Shown here in pieces: positions 44,347 through 54,976 of a DNA stretch of 64,000 bases. The stretch is from Chloranthus sessilifolius (taxonomy: Eukaryota; Streptophyta; Magnoliopsida; Chloranthales; Chloranthaceae): NCBI GenBank assembly GCA_021018995.1, contig CM037587.1, positions 91,261,251 through 91,325,250 of the forward strand. The letters run 5' to 3'. A program made the translations under genes and the position numbers. The notes beneath the pieces were generated by a model. It was not told where the DNA came from. It made no database searches and saw nothing but the letters and a program-made list of their open reading frames with translations. Each line of letters opens with the position of its first letter. Position 1 is the stretch's first letter.

Positions 44347-45690
44347 ATGAGTGGAGGAATGATGAACAAAATGGGTAAAAGACAGAGAGAAGAAGAGGAA
44401 GAAGATGAAGGTAATACCTTCGATAATATCCCAATTATTCAATGTATTATACAGATTGCTGCCATAAAGGCTAAATCAAAAGCAATAGATCATTCTCAAA
44501 GGACGACTAAGTCTTTAGGGGTGGTTATCCGAGAAGGTCCCACAGACAGAATCGAAAAAAATCTTGTGTCTGCCCCTGAAAAGTGCTTGAAAGTAGATAA
44601 AGGAAAAAGGCCAACACCCTCTGTTATGATAGCAGATGAGGTTCCTCCTTCAATAAAAAATCATATTGTGGGTATTGAAGTTGCAGTGGATGTCCTAGCC
44701 TTAGAAAAATTAGAAATGGGTGGAGAAGCTATAAAGTACTTCAAGGATGTCGAATTAACCTATTTCCTGGAATCCGGAGTCACACCAGTCTATCCCGGAT
44801 TGGTGAGGCTATTTTACAAAAATACGACTAAAAGCAGCCAAGGATTGCCTCATACCCTCTCCACCAGTGTTGATGGGCTTCCGATTGAAATTTTGAAAGA
44901 AATGATTGCCAGGGTTATGAATGCACCTTTAGATATACCACAATTATCCCAAGATAACCCTAAGGCAAATTTGTTGAGAATGCCACCCGAGACCCTCCCT
45001 TGTTTCACTGATATGCAAAAGAATTACTAGGAAAACCCCCGCAGGATAGATCCTTTTTCCTTAGAAAAAATTTGGAAGCGAGGAGTTTGCCCCTTTACTT
45101 CTTTGATGTGTTGATACATAAGACCATTCACCCCACTGGACATGGAACTCAGAGAAGAACACTCTTTGTCAAGGCATTGTACCTTATGCCAAATCGCTAT
45201 TGGTTCAATGTACCCTCATATCTTCTTGGAATCATCATGACCGTAAGGGACAAATTTGGTCAAGAAAAATTCCAGACGAAGAAGCTGACCTTGCCATTTG
45301 GAATTCTTATAATCAATCTACTAATGAACGTGGGTTACAGTATAAATCTCACTGAGAAAGCCTTACCAAGACCAGAGGAAGGCTTAACAGTCCAGTCTTA
45401 TAGGAGAAGTTTAAATGTAGTGAATAAAAAGAAAATACCACTAGCCCCTCGAACCAAACAAACACCCTCTATCCCAATTGACATACCAATTTCCAAAGAA
45501 AGAAAAGAAAATGTCATGGAGCAGACAATTGGAAGAGTGGTAATGGAAGAAGGTGAGAGTACTTCTACTCCACCCCGTGAAAAGGAAAAGAGTAGTTCTC
45601 CAATTCAAGAGAGTGTGTCCATGGAGAGAATACCAATCACAGACCAAGCTAGTCGGTTGACCCCACTCTGGACTCTCCAATAGGGCCTGT
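44347..45690 (+). pseudogene. Second gene of E: 'putative plant transposon protein'-like
   Basis: Best preserved copy of the family. ATG 44347 begins MSGGMMNKMGKRQREEEEED, a basic-acidic start that may include a nuclear signal. The domain follows: GIEVAVDVLALEKLEMGGEA, IKYFKDVELTYFLESGVTPV, YPGLVRLFYKNTTKS, LSTSVDGLPIEILKEMIARV (44670-44920). After a frame break at 45030 come LPLYFFDVLIHKTIHPTGHG, TLFVKALYLMPNRYWFNVPS, LPFGILIINLLMNVGYSINL (45080-45350). A P/S/E-rich linker follows. It resembles PF20167 as I remember it. It is a sister of B's gene (14837-16312), and its core recalls D's extra gene (31614). Confidence 0.78.
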
Positions 45691-46960
45691 TTTGCCCACT
45701 TTAACTGAGGCAATTACATTGCCTGGTACTTCTGAAGCAGAGCATCAGAGAGAGGAACAACTAATTGAGGTGATTACTTCTAGCCAAGACACAGAACAGG
45801 TGGAATTAGTTATCCCATCGACAGTCTCAAATGATGCAGGAATCAAGCCAGTAAAACCTAATACTATACAGGAACAACCAATTTTGGCACCAGAAGAAAT
45901 ACATACAATGCCAACCCCTATGTTGGAACCTATAGGAGCAAGCCAAGAAATCACAGTTCCATCGCTGGTAGATTCTATGGTCACCACCACCACAATAACA
46001 GTATCCCAAATGGCAGAGCCAAGACTACACACAGAAGCCCCAAGAGAGAGCTTCAGTGCACTCTTACATCAGGCTATGACAGTTCCAAATCCTACTTCAA
46101 TAGTCCTAATAACTAAACAAAATGATCTAGAAAGGAGACTAAAAGAAGTAGAACAATGGCAAATTTCAATGCCCAACTGCCAGATGTCGTAAAAAGAATG
46201 ATGGATGAAATTCAAATGGATGAAATCCAAACATTGAGAAATAGAATACGAGAAAATATGCCTACTGCGCATGAAAAGCAAGAGATGATCGCAAACATTA
46301 AATAGAAGGCAATAAAAGAATATCAGGTGCATTAGATAACTGAAACAAACAAGATGATACAAGAAGAAACTGCAGTCCTCAGAAACCAAGTTGCACAGGC
46401 ACAGGACGAAAATAGGTTACTGAAGGAAAATCATCAAGAGTGGGAAAGAAAAGGAAGAGCATACCAGGATAAAATTCCTCAGCTAACCAATCAAGTGGCC
46501 GAATTCATGAACTCACAATAGCTCAAGGGAAATTACTTAAACTACAAGAAGAAAAGGAGTCCCTGATGCTAATGTGTGCTGAGCGAAAGGAAAAAATTGA
46601 GTCCCGCATTAAAAATTACTAGGCCATTGTAACAAAAGAAAAGGCTATTTCTGATAAGCTAAGGGTGGAAAATGATGCTAAGTATGCTGTAATTCGCCAA
46701 CTTCAGCACAAACAGGCCATGCTAGAAGCAGAATTGAAGGCCTTGAAAGTGACATATGAGCAAGAGGAAATAGAAAAGGGGAAACCATAAGCACCATCTA
46801 AGGAGGAAGTGGAACGTGAACAAGAAAACGATTCTGACTGCGGTACTGCAGAAATATCTCACTCTGATGAAGACTGCATGAACAGCCTGGTTGGTCTAAC
46901 AACTTCACCACATGTACACTCAAAATCAATTGTCCCATATCCTGCATCCCCTAGTGAGTA
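45691..46960 (+). pseudogene. Linker and coiled-coil part of E's second gene
   Basis: Acidic T/P/E-rich linker (LTEAITLPGTSEAEHQREEQ, QEITVPSLVDSMVTTTTITV), then NDLERRLKEVEQWQISMPNC parallel to NEWERRLLEVEKWQ in B. A long helical stretch follows: MIQEETAVLRNQVAQAQDEN, RLLKENHQEWERKGRAYQDK, QHKQAMLEAELKALKVTYEQ. It ends PYPASPSE plus TAA 46958-46960. Stops and frame changes are frequent after 46190. Probably one protein with the preceding domain. Confidence 0.7.
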
Positions 46961-48948
46961 AACCTTTAAACAGATCACGAACCTCACAGGTAGAAAAAAA
47001 AAAAATTTGACAATTGTTGTATATATATCTCTTTTGACTTTTTTTTTTTGTTACTAACATCACTAACATTTTTTTTATTACTAACATTTTTGTTATTGAA
47101 GCACCGAGCATTAGCCGTGAATATTTTCTCTCAAGTTTGGGGGAGAATATATATCTGGTATCAGATTTTTTTTTCGATTCATAATCAGCTGATCAATAAT
47201 TTACGATTAAAAAAAAATTTGTATGTCCCATGTTTTGCACAATGAGGACATTGTCCTATTTAAGTCTTGGGGGATACATCATATTAGTTTAGTTTTCTTT
47301 TTCGATTAGTTGAGTTTTCTTTTTTATAGAAATTTTAAATTTTTAAAATTTTAATTTTTTTTTAGTGAATCATTATATGTGATTTATTAAAAAGAAAACA
47401 TATAAAAGATCCATCAAAGTAGTAGTTCAAAAATTAAAATTAAAATAGTTGCAATTCAAAGTAAAGCATCTCTAGAGCACTATATCAGAGAATGTTTGAA
47501 ATTATATGATTGATCTGAACTACATATATTTTAGATTATAGTTTTAAAATTATATAACCAGTGAGTTATAGAGCCTATTTCCTCTTTTATTCTAAAAAAG
47601 AGAGACTATTTTTATTCATGCTTAAACTTCTTTGAAATTCTCTGCTATGTGACATCTCATACTGGTGAACTTAGAATCAATATAGTCTGTGATGATGATG
47701 ACTTATTTGTTTAGAACTGTCTATTAAGTATATTAAAAGAATAAGACATCCATATTAGTAAATCGTGAGAATAACCAAAGGCCATCTTTTGTTAAACTAG
47801 AGCCAAAAGCCTAAAGCCTAAAGCCTACATTTCTTTGTACCAAAATTTATAAACCTTAACCATATATACTGCCCAAAGCTTTCTATCCTTAACCCTTGCA
47901 ATTTCTGAGAAGTTTAGAATATAAAAGAAGGGAAGAAAAAGGGAGTGAAAGGAATATGAATTAACAGATAAAGGATCTGCTGAAAATGGTACAAGCAAAA
48001 AGATATACAATTGTAGAAAAATATGAAAAAAAAAAAAAAGAAATAGAAAAATCGTAAAAGATGATTCTTTGAAAAAAGAGAAGCAAAAAACTTCAAACTG
48101 AAGAAAAATGGGATTTACAAAAAGAAAAGAAATGGGAAGAAGATATCCGATTTATGGATACTTACTGAAGCTGAAAAATAGTAGAAGAAGATAGGAAAAA
48201 GAAGAGCTGAAATTCTCATAAATAATTTTGAATCCTCTTTACCTTTTCTTTGAAACCTTCTAAAAATCCAAAACCCCATTACAAGCTGAAGGAAAGGCCT
48301 TTGAGATTTACGATTTATAAAAATATGAGTCTAGTAGAGATATATCAAGTAGATAGTAGGAATAAATAAGGGAATCATAAGAACAGAATTGATTATCTTT
48401 TCATGAGATTTACCTTTCTAATTGATTGTCCTCTGAAATTTATCATATATATCGAGAGAACCCAAAAATTTCGATTATTTTTTAGAGTATGCCAATAAGT
48501 GAGAGTTTGGATGAAAATATTTTCTAAAAACTACAGTTTAGAAAAATCTATGATGAATAAACTCTTCATTGATATGCACACACTCTGCTCTATACTGAAT
48601 TGAAATTGTTGAGTTCTGGTAAAGGATGATTATGATGATGGAAAGCTAGTGATAAAAGATTTGAAATATTTTAAAATAGTGAACATATAATGACTAACTG
48701 ACTAATTAGTTTATATTTTGAATTTTTAGTTTTGAAATTTCTAAAAATATTTAAAGTTTGCAGGAAACTTCACTAAAAACCTTCATGAGATGACAACTCC
48801 TCCACTAGAGATCACCTAGGGTTTTAAAGGCTTGTTGTATCTGCTAAATGCAATCATGCTCCCTATAAAAGTAGCATTTAAATTTAAGTTTTAAATATTT
48901 TATGTTTCCTTGTTTACTAGGAACTAACAAAACTTAAGTTTGGGGGTG
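46961..48948 (+). other. 3' noncoding tail of E with three PPT-like tracts
   Basis: No gene is seen in these 2 kb; the stretch is AT-rich with T-runs. CTCAAGTTTGGGGGAGAATA (47130-47149) and TTTAAGTCTTGGGGGATACA (about 47258-47277) both resemble the terminal tract CTTAAGTTTGGGGGTG (48933-48948), which primes plus-strand synthesis at the 3' LTR. The stretch aligns with B's tail at 60472-62206. Confidence 0.75.
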
Positions 48949-50423
48949 TGATCAGTCACATAATTTACCATTTTATCACCCTTAACTTAGTGACGCTAGG
49001 ACTTAGTTTGCTACTAGCGAGTTACTGATGTGCAGATATTAGAGATAAGAAGTAAATTAGAGCCTAAGTGCTAATCTTTGTCAAAATAAACTCAAAAGGC
49101 AATAAGAATGACGACCAAACAAAAAAGACGATTTGCCACTACTGAAAGTCAGAAAATCGTAATTTACAATTCTTTAAAAGAGACAAAAAGAGAAAAGCGA
49201 TAAAGCGTAATCCAAAAACTCGTCAATTATGAGGAAGCTATAAGAAATAGAAAGTCATAATTAACGATTCTCTAGAAAGAAGCTATGAAAAACAGAAAAT
49301 CATGATTAACGATTTTCTAGAAAAAAAATGATTATCTAAAGTTCTCCTTGTTACTGTTGCTAATCACGTGAGTGAAAATTGTCACTGACATATCCAAAAT
49401 TAGAAGATCTATATAATTAGAAGTCTGATGGATCACGGATTTGAGAAGATTGATGAAGATTGATATTTCGAAGAACTCTGCTATTGCTCGATAAAGAACA
49501 CTCTAGAAGCGCATCAACTAAAGGAAGCAAGGAAAGATGAAATTAGAAATTATAGTTATATTAGGATACTTTTATTTTTAGTAGTTCTTTAATTAGAATT
49601 AGATCTCTGTAAATCGACCCCTTATAATTTATAAATAAGAGGGCTCGGTATAGGAATAAGCATCGAGGAATTTCAGTATCAATTGACGCCTGAGGTTGGA
49701 TTTTCTTCCGATCAAGTAGTGTATACTAGTTAGAGTAGTTTAGATATCAGAGATTTCCAAGAGCAATTGACGACTATAATTGAGTGTTGAAGATTTGTGT
49801 TTAGTTTCTCAGGAGCACTTGACGACTGCAGCTGAGGGGTGAAAGATATATTTATTTGCTTTCTAGTTTAGATTTATTTGCTTTGTAAACATCTCTAAGT
49901 TTTGATTTGAATTGATGACTCTGGTTAAAATTTGCATATTAGTGTAACCGTTTTTACTTTTCCATCTTCAGTTTGCTAGAGTTTAATTGACGCCCAAATT
50001 TTTGGTTAATTATTCACTAGATTAAATATGTATTGATAGGATCTTAGACTTTATTGACGACCAATGCTAAGAAACTTGATATATGGTGTAATGATACTAT
50101 TTATTTTTATAAATATCTAATAGCTGAAGATTGAGATTGAAGACCTTAATATGAAGAAGGAGGATTAGGATTTATTTTTATGCACTTTAGCTTAAATAAA
50201 TATTCTTTTATTCATATTTCTCCAATAGATTAGGAAAGCTTAAAGATAAATAGATATTTTTAAAATAAGGATTTGAATGAAAGATAGCAATAGAGAAAAC
50301 TTAGATAATCACTTCCTCGTGAGAACGATCCTAATGCTAGAGCTATAATTTTCATTATGCGCTTTCAATAGGTTAAGACTTGAGTTAAATATAAATATAA
50401 GATACAGTAATCAAGACCGACCA
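48949..50423 (+). repeat. 3' LTR of E
   Basis: Begins TGATCAGTCACATAATTTAC and ends AAGACCGACCA. TATA box at 49630-49637. The inverted repeat AGAAAATCATGATTAACGAT followed by TTTCT (about 49295-49319) is close to perfect. Confidence 0.94.
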
Positions 50424-50990
50424 GACAGTCATCCACATCCTTGAGAAAAGGGTCGTCACATACCGAGATTGGAGCGAGATGCTACCTTTCACATTATGGG
50501 CCTATCAAACATCGATTCGTATCGCTACAGGAGCAACACCATTCTCCCTTATGTATGGAATCAAGGCAGTGCTGCCAGTTGAGGTTGAAGTACCTTCACT
50601 TCGCATTCTCATCGAATCTGATCTACCGAAAGCCGAACGAGAGAGGTCTCGCTTTGAGCAATTAAACCTGCTAGATGAGAAAAGGCTCCTAGCCTTGTGG
50701 CACACTCATGCCTATCAGAGAAGGATCGCACGTGCTTACAACAAGCGTGTTCGCATCAGAGATTTAAAGGTGGGTGACACAGTACTCAATAAAATCTTCC
50801 CTTCTCTCCACGCTGATCCAAGAGAGAAATTCAAGCCCAACTTGGAAGGGCCCTTCATCATCCGAGATGTGCTCCCTGGATACGCGCTCCGCCTTGCCCC
50901 CATGGATGAGATCACTTTCCTGAGCCCATCAACGCAAGATATGTCTGACGTTTCTATTCCTAGGTCTCCTACGGTAAGGTAAGTATTCAT
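50424..50990 (+). pseudogene. Integrase of C, C-terminal part
   Basis: Continues the integrase after E: VIHILEKRVVTYRDWSEMLP, FTLWAYQTSIRIATGATPFS, LRILIESDLPKAERERSRFE, RAYNKRVRIRDLKVGDTVLN, KPNLEGPFIIRDVLPGYALR. The open stretch runs to TAA near 50982, with a frame change near 50930 before the usual end. It aligns residue by residue with 3796-4330 of F. Confidence 0.93.
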
Positions 50991-52130
50991 AAGATAGATA
51001 CGTGACTGCTTAAAGACCCCATAAAAGAGGCCATCATTCCAAAACCAAGTAGCCAAAAAATGTCCCTGAACACTTATACCCTTGCTACACCCGTTGATCC
51101 ATCAGCCTTTCTTTCAATAATCCCCTCCCAGGAAAAGAAAATATGTATATATACCAACCAAAAAAAAGAGAAGGAAGAAGAAAAAGAGTTACCATCAAAA
51201 TCAAAAAAAAAATCGAAAAAGAAAAACCCTAAAAAGAAATTTTCTGAAAAGAAAAAAACAAAAATATATATATATAGAAAAGAAAAGGTGGGGCATGTAC
51301 AATTAAAATACCTCAAGGAAGAAGTGTATTACGGCAGCTGGAACCCAATAAAGGAAACCTTTTAAACCTAGGATGGATACCTTCAAAATTCCTAACCTAT
51401 CCCTTTCAAGGCCATGATACATCTCTGACAAAAACCCTCTTTAAAGTCTAAGAGCAGTCACGGTATCCGTTGAGTCAGCACGAGCTAAGCTGTGAGACAA
51501 CAAAAGAATCTCCATCCAGCCGGCTATGATGGTGTCAACGTCCATGTCGTGGCCTTTGAGAAAATAAAGAAGAAAAGAAAAAGAAAAATAAAATATACAA
51601 GCTCAAAACAAAATGAACATGGTGAAAACTCGAAAGGACGCTACAAGTAAAAATAGCGAGCTTGTGCGAACCAGGTAAAAACCTGAAAAGGCACCTGAGG
51701 TAAAAATACATACCCATGGACGTATTGAAAACTCGAAAAGGTGCTACAGATAAAAAGAGGGCAACAATGGACACGGTGAGGACCCGTCTTGGGCGCTATG
51801 AGTAGAAAAAAAAGAGGAGGGGAGGTTGAAAAAGATTAAGAAAATGTGTGGTTACTTCCTTGGTTACAATTCCGATTGATCTGGCTACCGACTAGGCTGC
51901 TCATGTTAGCTCAAGTCAAGTCCTGATCAGGAATATCTTCATAAACCGCACCATCAAACTTATGACTCAGGGTAAGGATAAAAGGTTAATTCAATCCAAG
52001 GGGATGAACGTTTCGACCTCAAAAATATCATGTACCTCACATGGATCCTATCATGAATGGGTTCGACCATGCTCAAAAGAGGACCCGTCACCCAGACCCA
52101 CGGTGAGGGCATCAAACAAAAAGAGAAAAT
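50991..52130 (+). other. 3' tail of C, first part
   Basis: Noncoding and A-rich, with long K-rich frames that are only poly-A effects. Contains the hairpin repeats (51621-51805). It corresponds to 4331-5420 of F. Confidence 0.7.
51621..51805 (+). repeat. Four GGTGAAAACC...GGGC hairpin repeats in C tail
   Basis: Copies start at 51621, 51674, 51724 and 51775 (pitch 53, 50, 51). Decayed relative to F. The fourth has CCCGTCTTGGG, which still forms a CCC/GGG stem with a different loop. Confidence 0.75.
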
Positions 52131-52370
52131 AAAGGGACGGCTCTTGTAAAAGATAATAAATTTCCCTTTCCCATTTTCATGCGCACTATGTACACGACCA
52201 CATCTCGAAAGGGACGACTCTTGTAAAAGACAATAAATTTCTCTTTCCCATTTTCATGCCCACACTATGTGCACGACCACATCTTGAAAGGGACGACTCT
52301 TATAAAAGTTAATAAATTTTCCTTTGCCATTTTCATGTCGGCACTATGTGTACACCACATCTCAAAAGGG
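52131..52370 (+). repeat. Tandem repeat of 77-79 bp in C tail
   Basis: Three units starting at 52134, 52211 and 52290, each GGGACGACTCTTGTAAAAG ... CCATTTTCATGCC ... ACACGACCACATCT. A decayed fourth follows at about 52435-52500. A shorter CTATGCAAAAAGTATGTGCA repeat lies at 52584-52695. Confidence 0.9.
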
Positions 52371-52702
52371 TAATCGACGCAACACCCAGTTTCTTCCTTG
52401 TTAAGGCAACAGAAGATAAAATTTATAAAATAATAGATTTCCCTTTTCCATTTACATATATCTGTACTGATCTCACACATCTCAAAAAAATAATCAGTGT
52501 GATGCCTTGCTTCCTTTTATAAATTTGAAAAAAGCAACAAAAAATACTAAGAAAATATATATACCAAAAAATATCTAATAGGTCTATGCAAAAAGTATGT
52601 GCATAGAGTGGTGATTTGATCTATGCAAAAAGTATGTGCAAAAAGTATTATGCTCCTTCTTGTGGTGATTTGATCTATGTAAAAAGTATGTGCAGGTCTA
52701 AA

Positions 52703-54316
52703 TCAACGACCCAACTCGTGCTTCAAGGAACGGATCTCTGCATGTAAAGCATCCTCCCGAGCATTTCGATATGCCATCCAACGGCCATGAAGGCTCGTAT
52801 ATCGCTTTCGGGAAGCATCAGTAGCACCAAGAGCATCACCTAGGGCTCCTTCCAGACGAAGGACCTGACACTCTGCAAAACCAGCTCTTGCTTCTGTAAC
52901 ATCTACTCTAACATTGTGTTTCTCCAAACATTCATGTAGGACTTGTTTCTCATCTACCAAAAGCTCAATCCAGGCTCGAAGAGCCGACTCCTTCCTCGGC
53001 CAAGGCCCCTCTACACCACTGCTCTCCACCTGATCCAGGCAATGGACAAAAGGCCTCTTAGATAGCAGCCAAGTCTCATACCCCGGAGAAGTCACCAAGC
53101 CGCACATATGCGTCGACTGACGTGTCTCTGAAAGAGCATCTATCCCGTCCAAGTCCCCAGAGGACTCCTAGAAAATATCAGTCCGCACAGGGGAGGTCTC
53201 TCCAAATAGGGCACCTGCTGAGTATAATCAAACTGACGCAGCACCCAAGAGGGAAAATAATAGGTACTATCAGTCAAGCCAAGAAGGGTGATGCCCTCAT
53301 GATCTCTAAATCGAACTACTGGAAAGGTCATGTCCAACCATGGAAGCCTCCACACCAGTTCAGCCTCAGCTAGTCAAAGTTTCAGCTCGCATATATTCCC
53401 TTGTGGCAACCTATGGCATCGACCCAAAAAGAAGCAAGCTGCCTCCCCATGAATCACATAAAAGCGATGCACAGGCCCCAAAATGGCAAGATGCTCCCCA
53501 AGCCAAACCTAGAGCAGAACAAGGCATCCACGGAGGCACTCCACCTTTCCCAAAGAAAAAGCGTCGAGACAGCAGTAACGCTCCGCCAGTACCATATGCA
53601 TCACAGAGCGGCCCCCCTCAACCTCCGCCAGCATATCGCAAAGTGAAAGAGAGAAGCTCCCCCCAGTGTAGAAAAGGACCGCTGAGAGAAGGCAGAGAGC
53701 GAAAGCTTTTACATTATCGTGTTTCTAATTGGCAACTTTTGCAAGCTTTCGCCGCCAAAAAGTTCTCTTAGAAATTTCATCAAACACCTGGTGGGCCCAC
53801 CGACAAGGATTTTCTCATAATCAGCTTTCTTCAAACCTAAAGTCATGTGGACGGCTTTAGCATAACCCAATTTTGGTACTACCCTAGCAAGGCCTCTAGG
53901 CAGCTTCAGGCCTGATAGGTTGGAGAGCTCTTTAAGAGTGGGAGTTAGCTCACAGTTCCCAAAGCAAAAGATATGGCTATTCACGTCCCAATTCGAAGCC
54001 GCCGCGTAAAGGAGATCCCAAAGCAAAGGAATATCAAGGAAAGATGGGAGACGGGTTAGCCCAAATTGATCCAAACTCACAAGCACGCCCTCGTTCAAAC
54101 TATCGAGCCATTTCTTCAAAAAACTGAGTCCCCCTCCCAAAGAGGGAGGTATAAAGGTCCCGGCCCCCCAAGAGAAGCAGGGTCAGAGTACGGGTCCATG
54201 GTCATACAAAGATGTTTAATGGAATCACAATTCAATGTAGGACAATGGACCCACCCTTGGAAAAGAGAAAAGAAGAAAATGGGAGCAAAAATCCAAAACC
54301 CAACTAAAGATAACAA
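52703..54316 (-). pseudogene. Antisense gene 1 of C: DUF7745 / plant-mobile-domain-like
   Basis: Minus strand, opposite to C's own genes. It probably starts at ATG 54205 (MTMDPYSDPASLGGPGPLYL). After a frameshift near 54130 it continues LLYAAASNWDVNSHIFCFGN, CELTPTLKELSNLSGLKLPR and LKKADYEKILVGGPTRCLMK (53709-54010). Then, with stops, come MLAEVEGGRSVMHMVLAERY and the block LLGLTDSTYYFPSWVLRQFD (53215-53300), and a helical C-terminus LGATDASRKRYTSLHGRWMA, EDALHAEIRSLKHELGR ending at 52703. The FxFGxxEL-xPTLxEL and VLRQF blocks are typical of plant mobile domain / DUF7745 proteins. Function in the element unknown. Plus-strand open frames here are shadows. F has no equivalent. Confidence 0.72.
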
Positions 54317-54364
54317 AAAGGAGGTGCATTCTCGAACCTCAAAGGCCCCACACTGCCCAGAAAG

Positions 54365-54538
54365 TACCTAGTGTATGTAATGCGCACGCTAGTTCAAAAT
54401 CTCCCAGATTTTTCCTAACATATATATTACACACACTAAGCCAAAGAACCCCCAAAAAATGCCTAGCGTGTATAATATACACGCTAGGCCAAAAAAATGC
54501 TCAGATTTGCCTAGCGTGTATATTACACACGCTAGGCC
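54365..54538 (+). repeat. Four palindromes upstream of antisense gene 1
   Basis: Copies start at about 54365, 54412, 54461 and 54509, pitch 47-49 bp. The third is a perfect CCTAGCGTGTATA-A-TATACACGCTAGG palindrome; the others carry changes. They lie 50-220 bp upstream of the antisense gene's first possible start. Confidence 0.93.
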
Positions 54539-54976
54539 AGAAATCCAAACAAATAAGAAAGATAGGGGAGATAGGGAGATTTTTCACTGCCAGTCCCTTG
54601 ACCAACCAACCTGCGCCTAGGCTTTGTTCATTCAAACCCCTAGATCATGAGCTAGGGTACCAAAGTTCATCAGTTAACTTATTTATGTATTTTTCTTTTA
54701 GGTACGATCCGCATAACAAATATGCAAGGTTTGGCTATTCTAACCAAGTACACAACCCGAAGGGCTATTTTTCAAAGTCAGGGCCTATCCTACAAATGAT
54801 CGAACATGTCACATCTTGAAGAGAGATAAAAAAAAAAGGGGGAAAGCAATAACAATCATTCCAAAAACAAATCATCCAAAATGTGTTCAATCATCCATTA
54901 GAATTACTTCCCAAAACAAAAAGATAATGTTCAAAAGTCTCCAGTGTCTGTCAAAAGCAAAAACTGAGAGCTACTC
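54539..54976 (+). other. Spacer between the two antisense genes
   Basis: No gene recognised. It would contain the 3' end of antisense gene 2 transcripts and the distal promoter of gene 1. Confidence 0.5.

Larger units (their letters stand above)
40799..50423 (+). mobile_element. Element E: pol-less Athila-like LTR retrotransposon inside C integrase
   Basis: LTRs at 40799-42283 and 48949-50423, flanked by GACAA (40794-40798) and GACAG (50424-50428), a duplication with one change. The order equals B: LTR, tRNA-Asp-type primer site, gag, leader with TTACGA boxes, second gene, coiled coil, 2-kb noncoding tail, polypurine tract, LTR. No pol domain is present. The LTRs differ at about 18 of the first 230 bases by eye, mostly transitions. 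Confidence 0.95.

Noticed and set aside
46926-48096. Short hydrophobic frames in the E tail as membrane proteins
   Set aside because: AT-rich noncoding sequence gives F/L/I-rich frames by chance; not conserved with B at protein level.
51060-51365. Lysine-rich plus-strand frame in the C tail, and the F-rich frame on the other strand
   Set aside because: Produced by poly-A sequence; no conservation with F.
53122-53771. Plus-strand open frames of up to 143 codons
   Set aside because: They overlap antisense gene 1, whose minus-strand translation shows conserved PMD/DUF7745 blocks; the plus frames show none.
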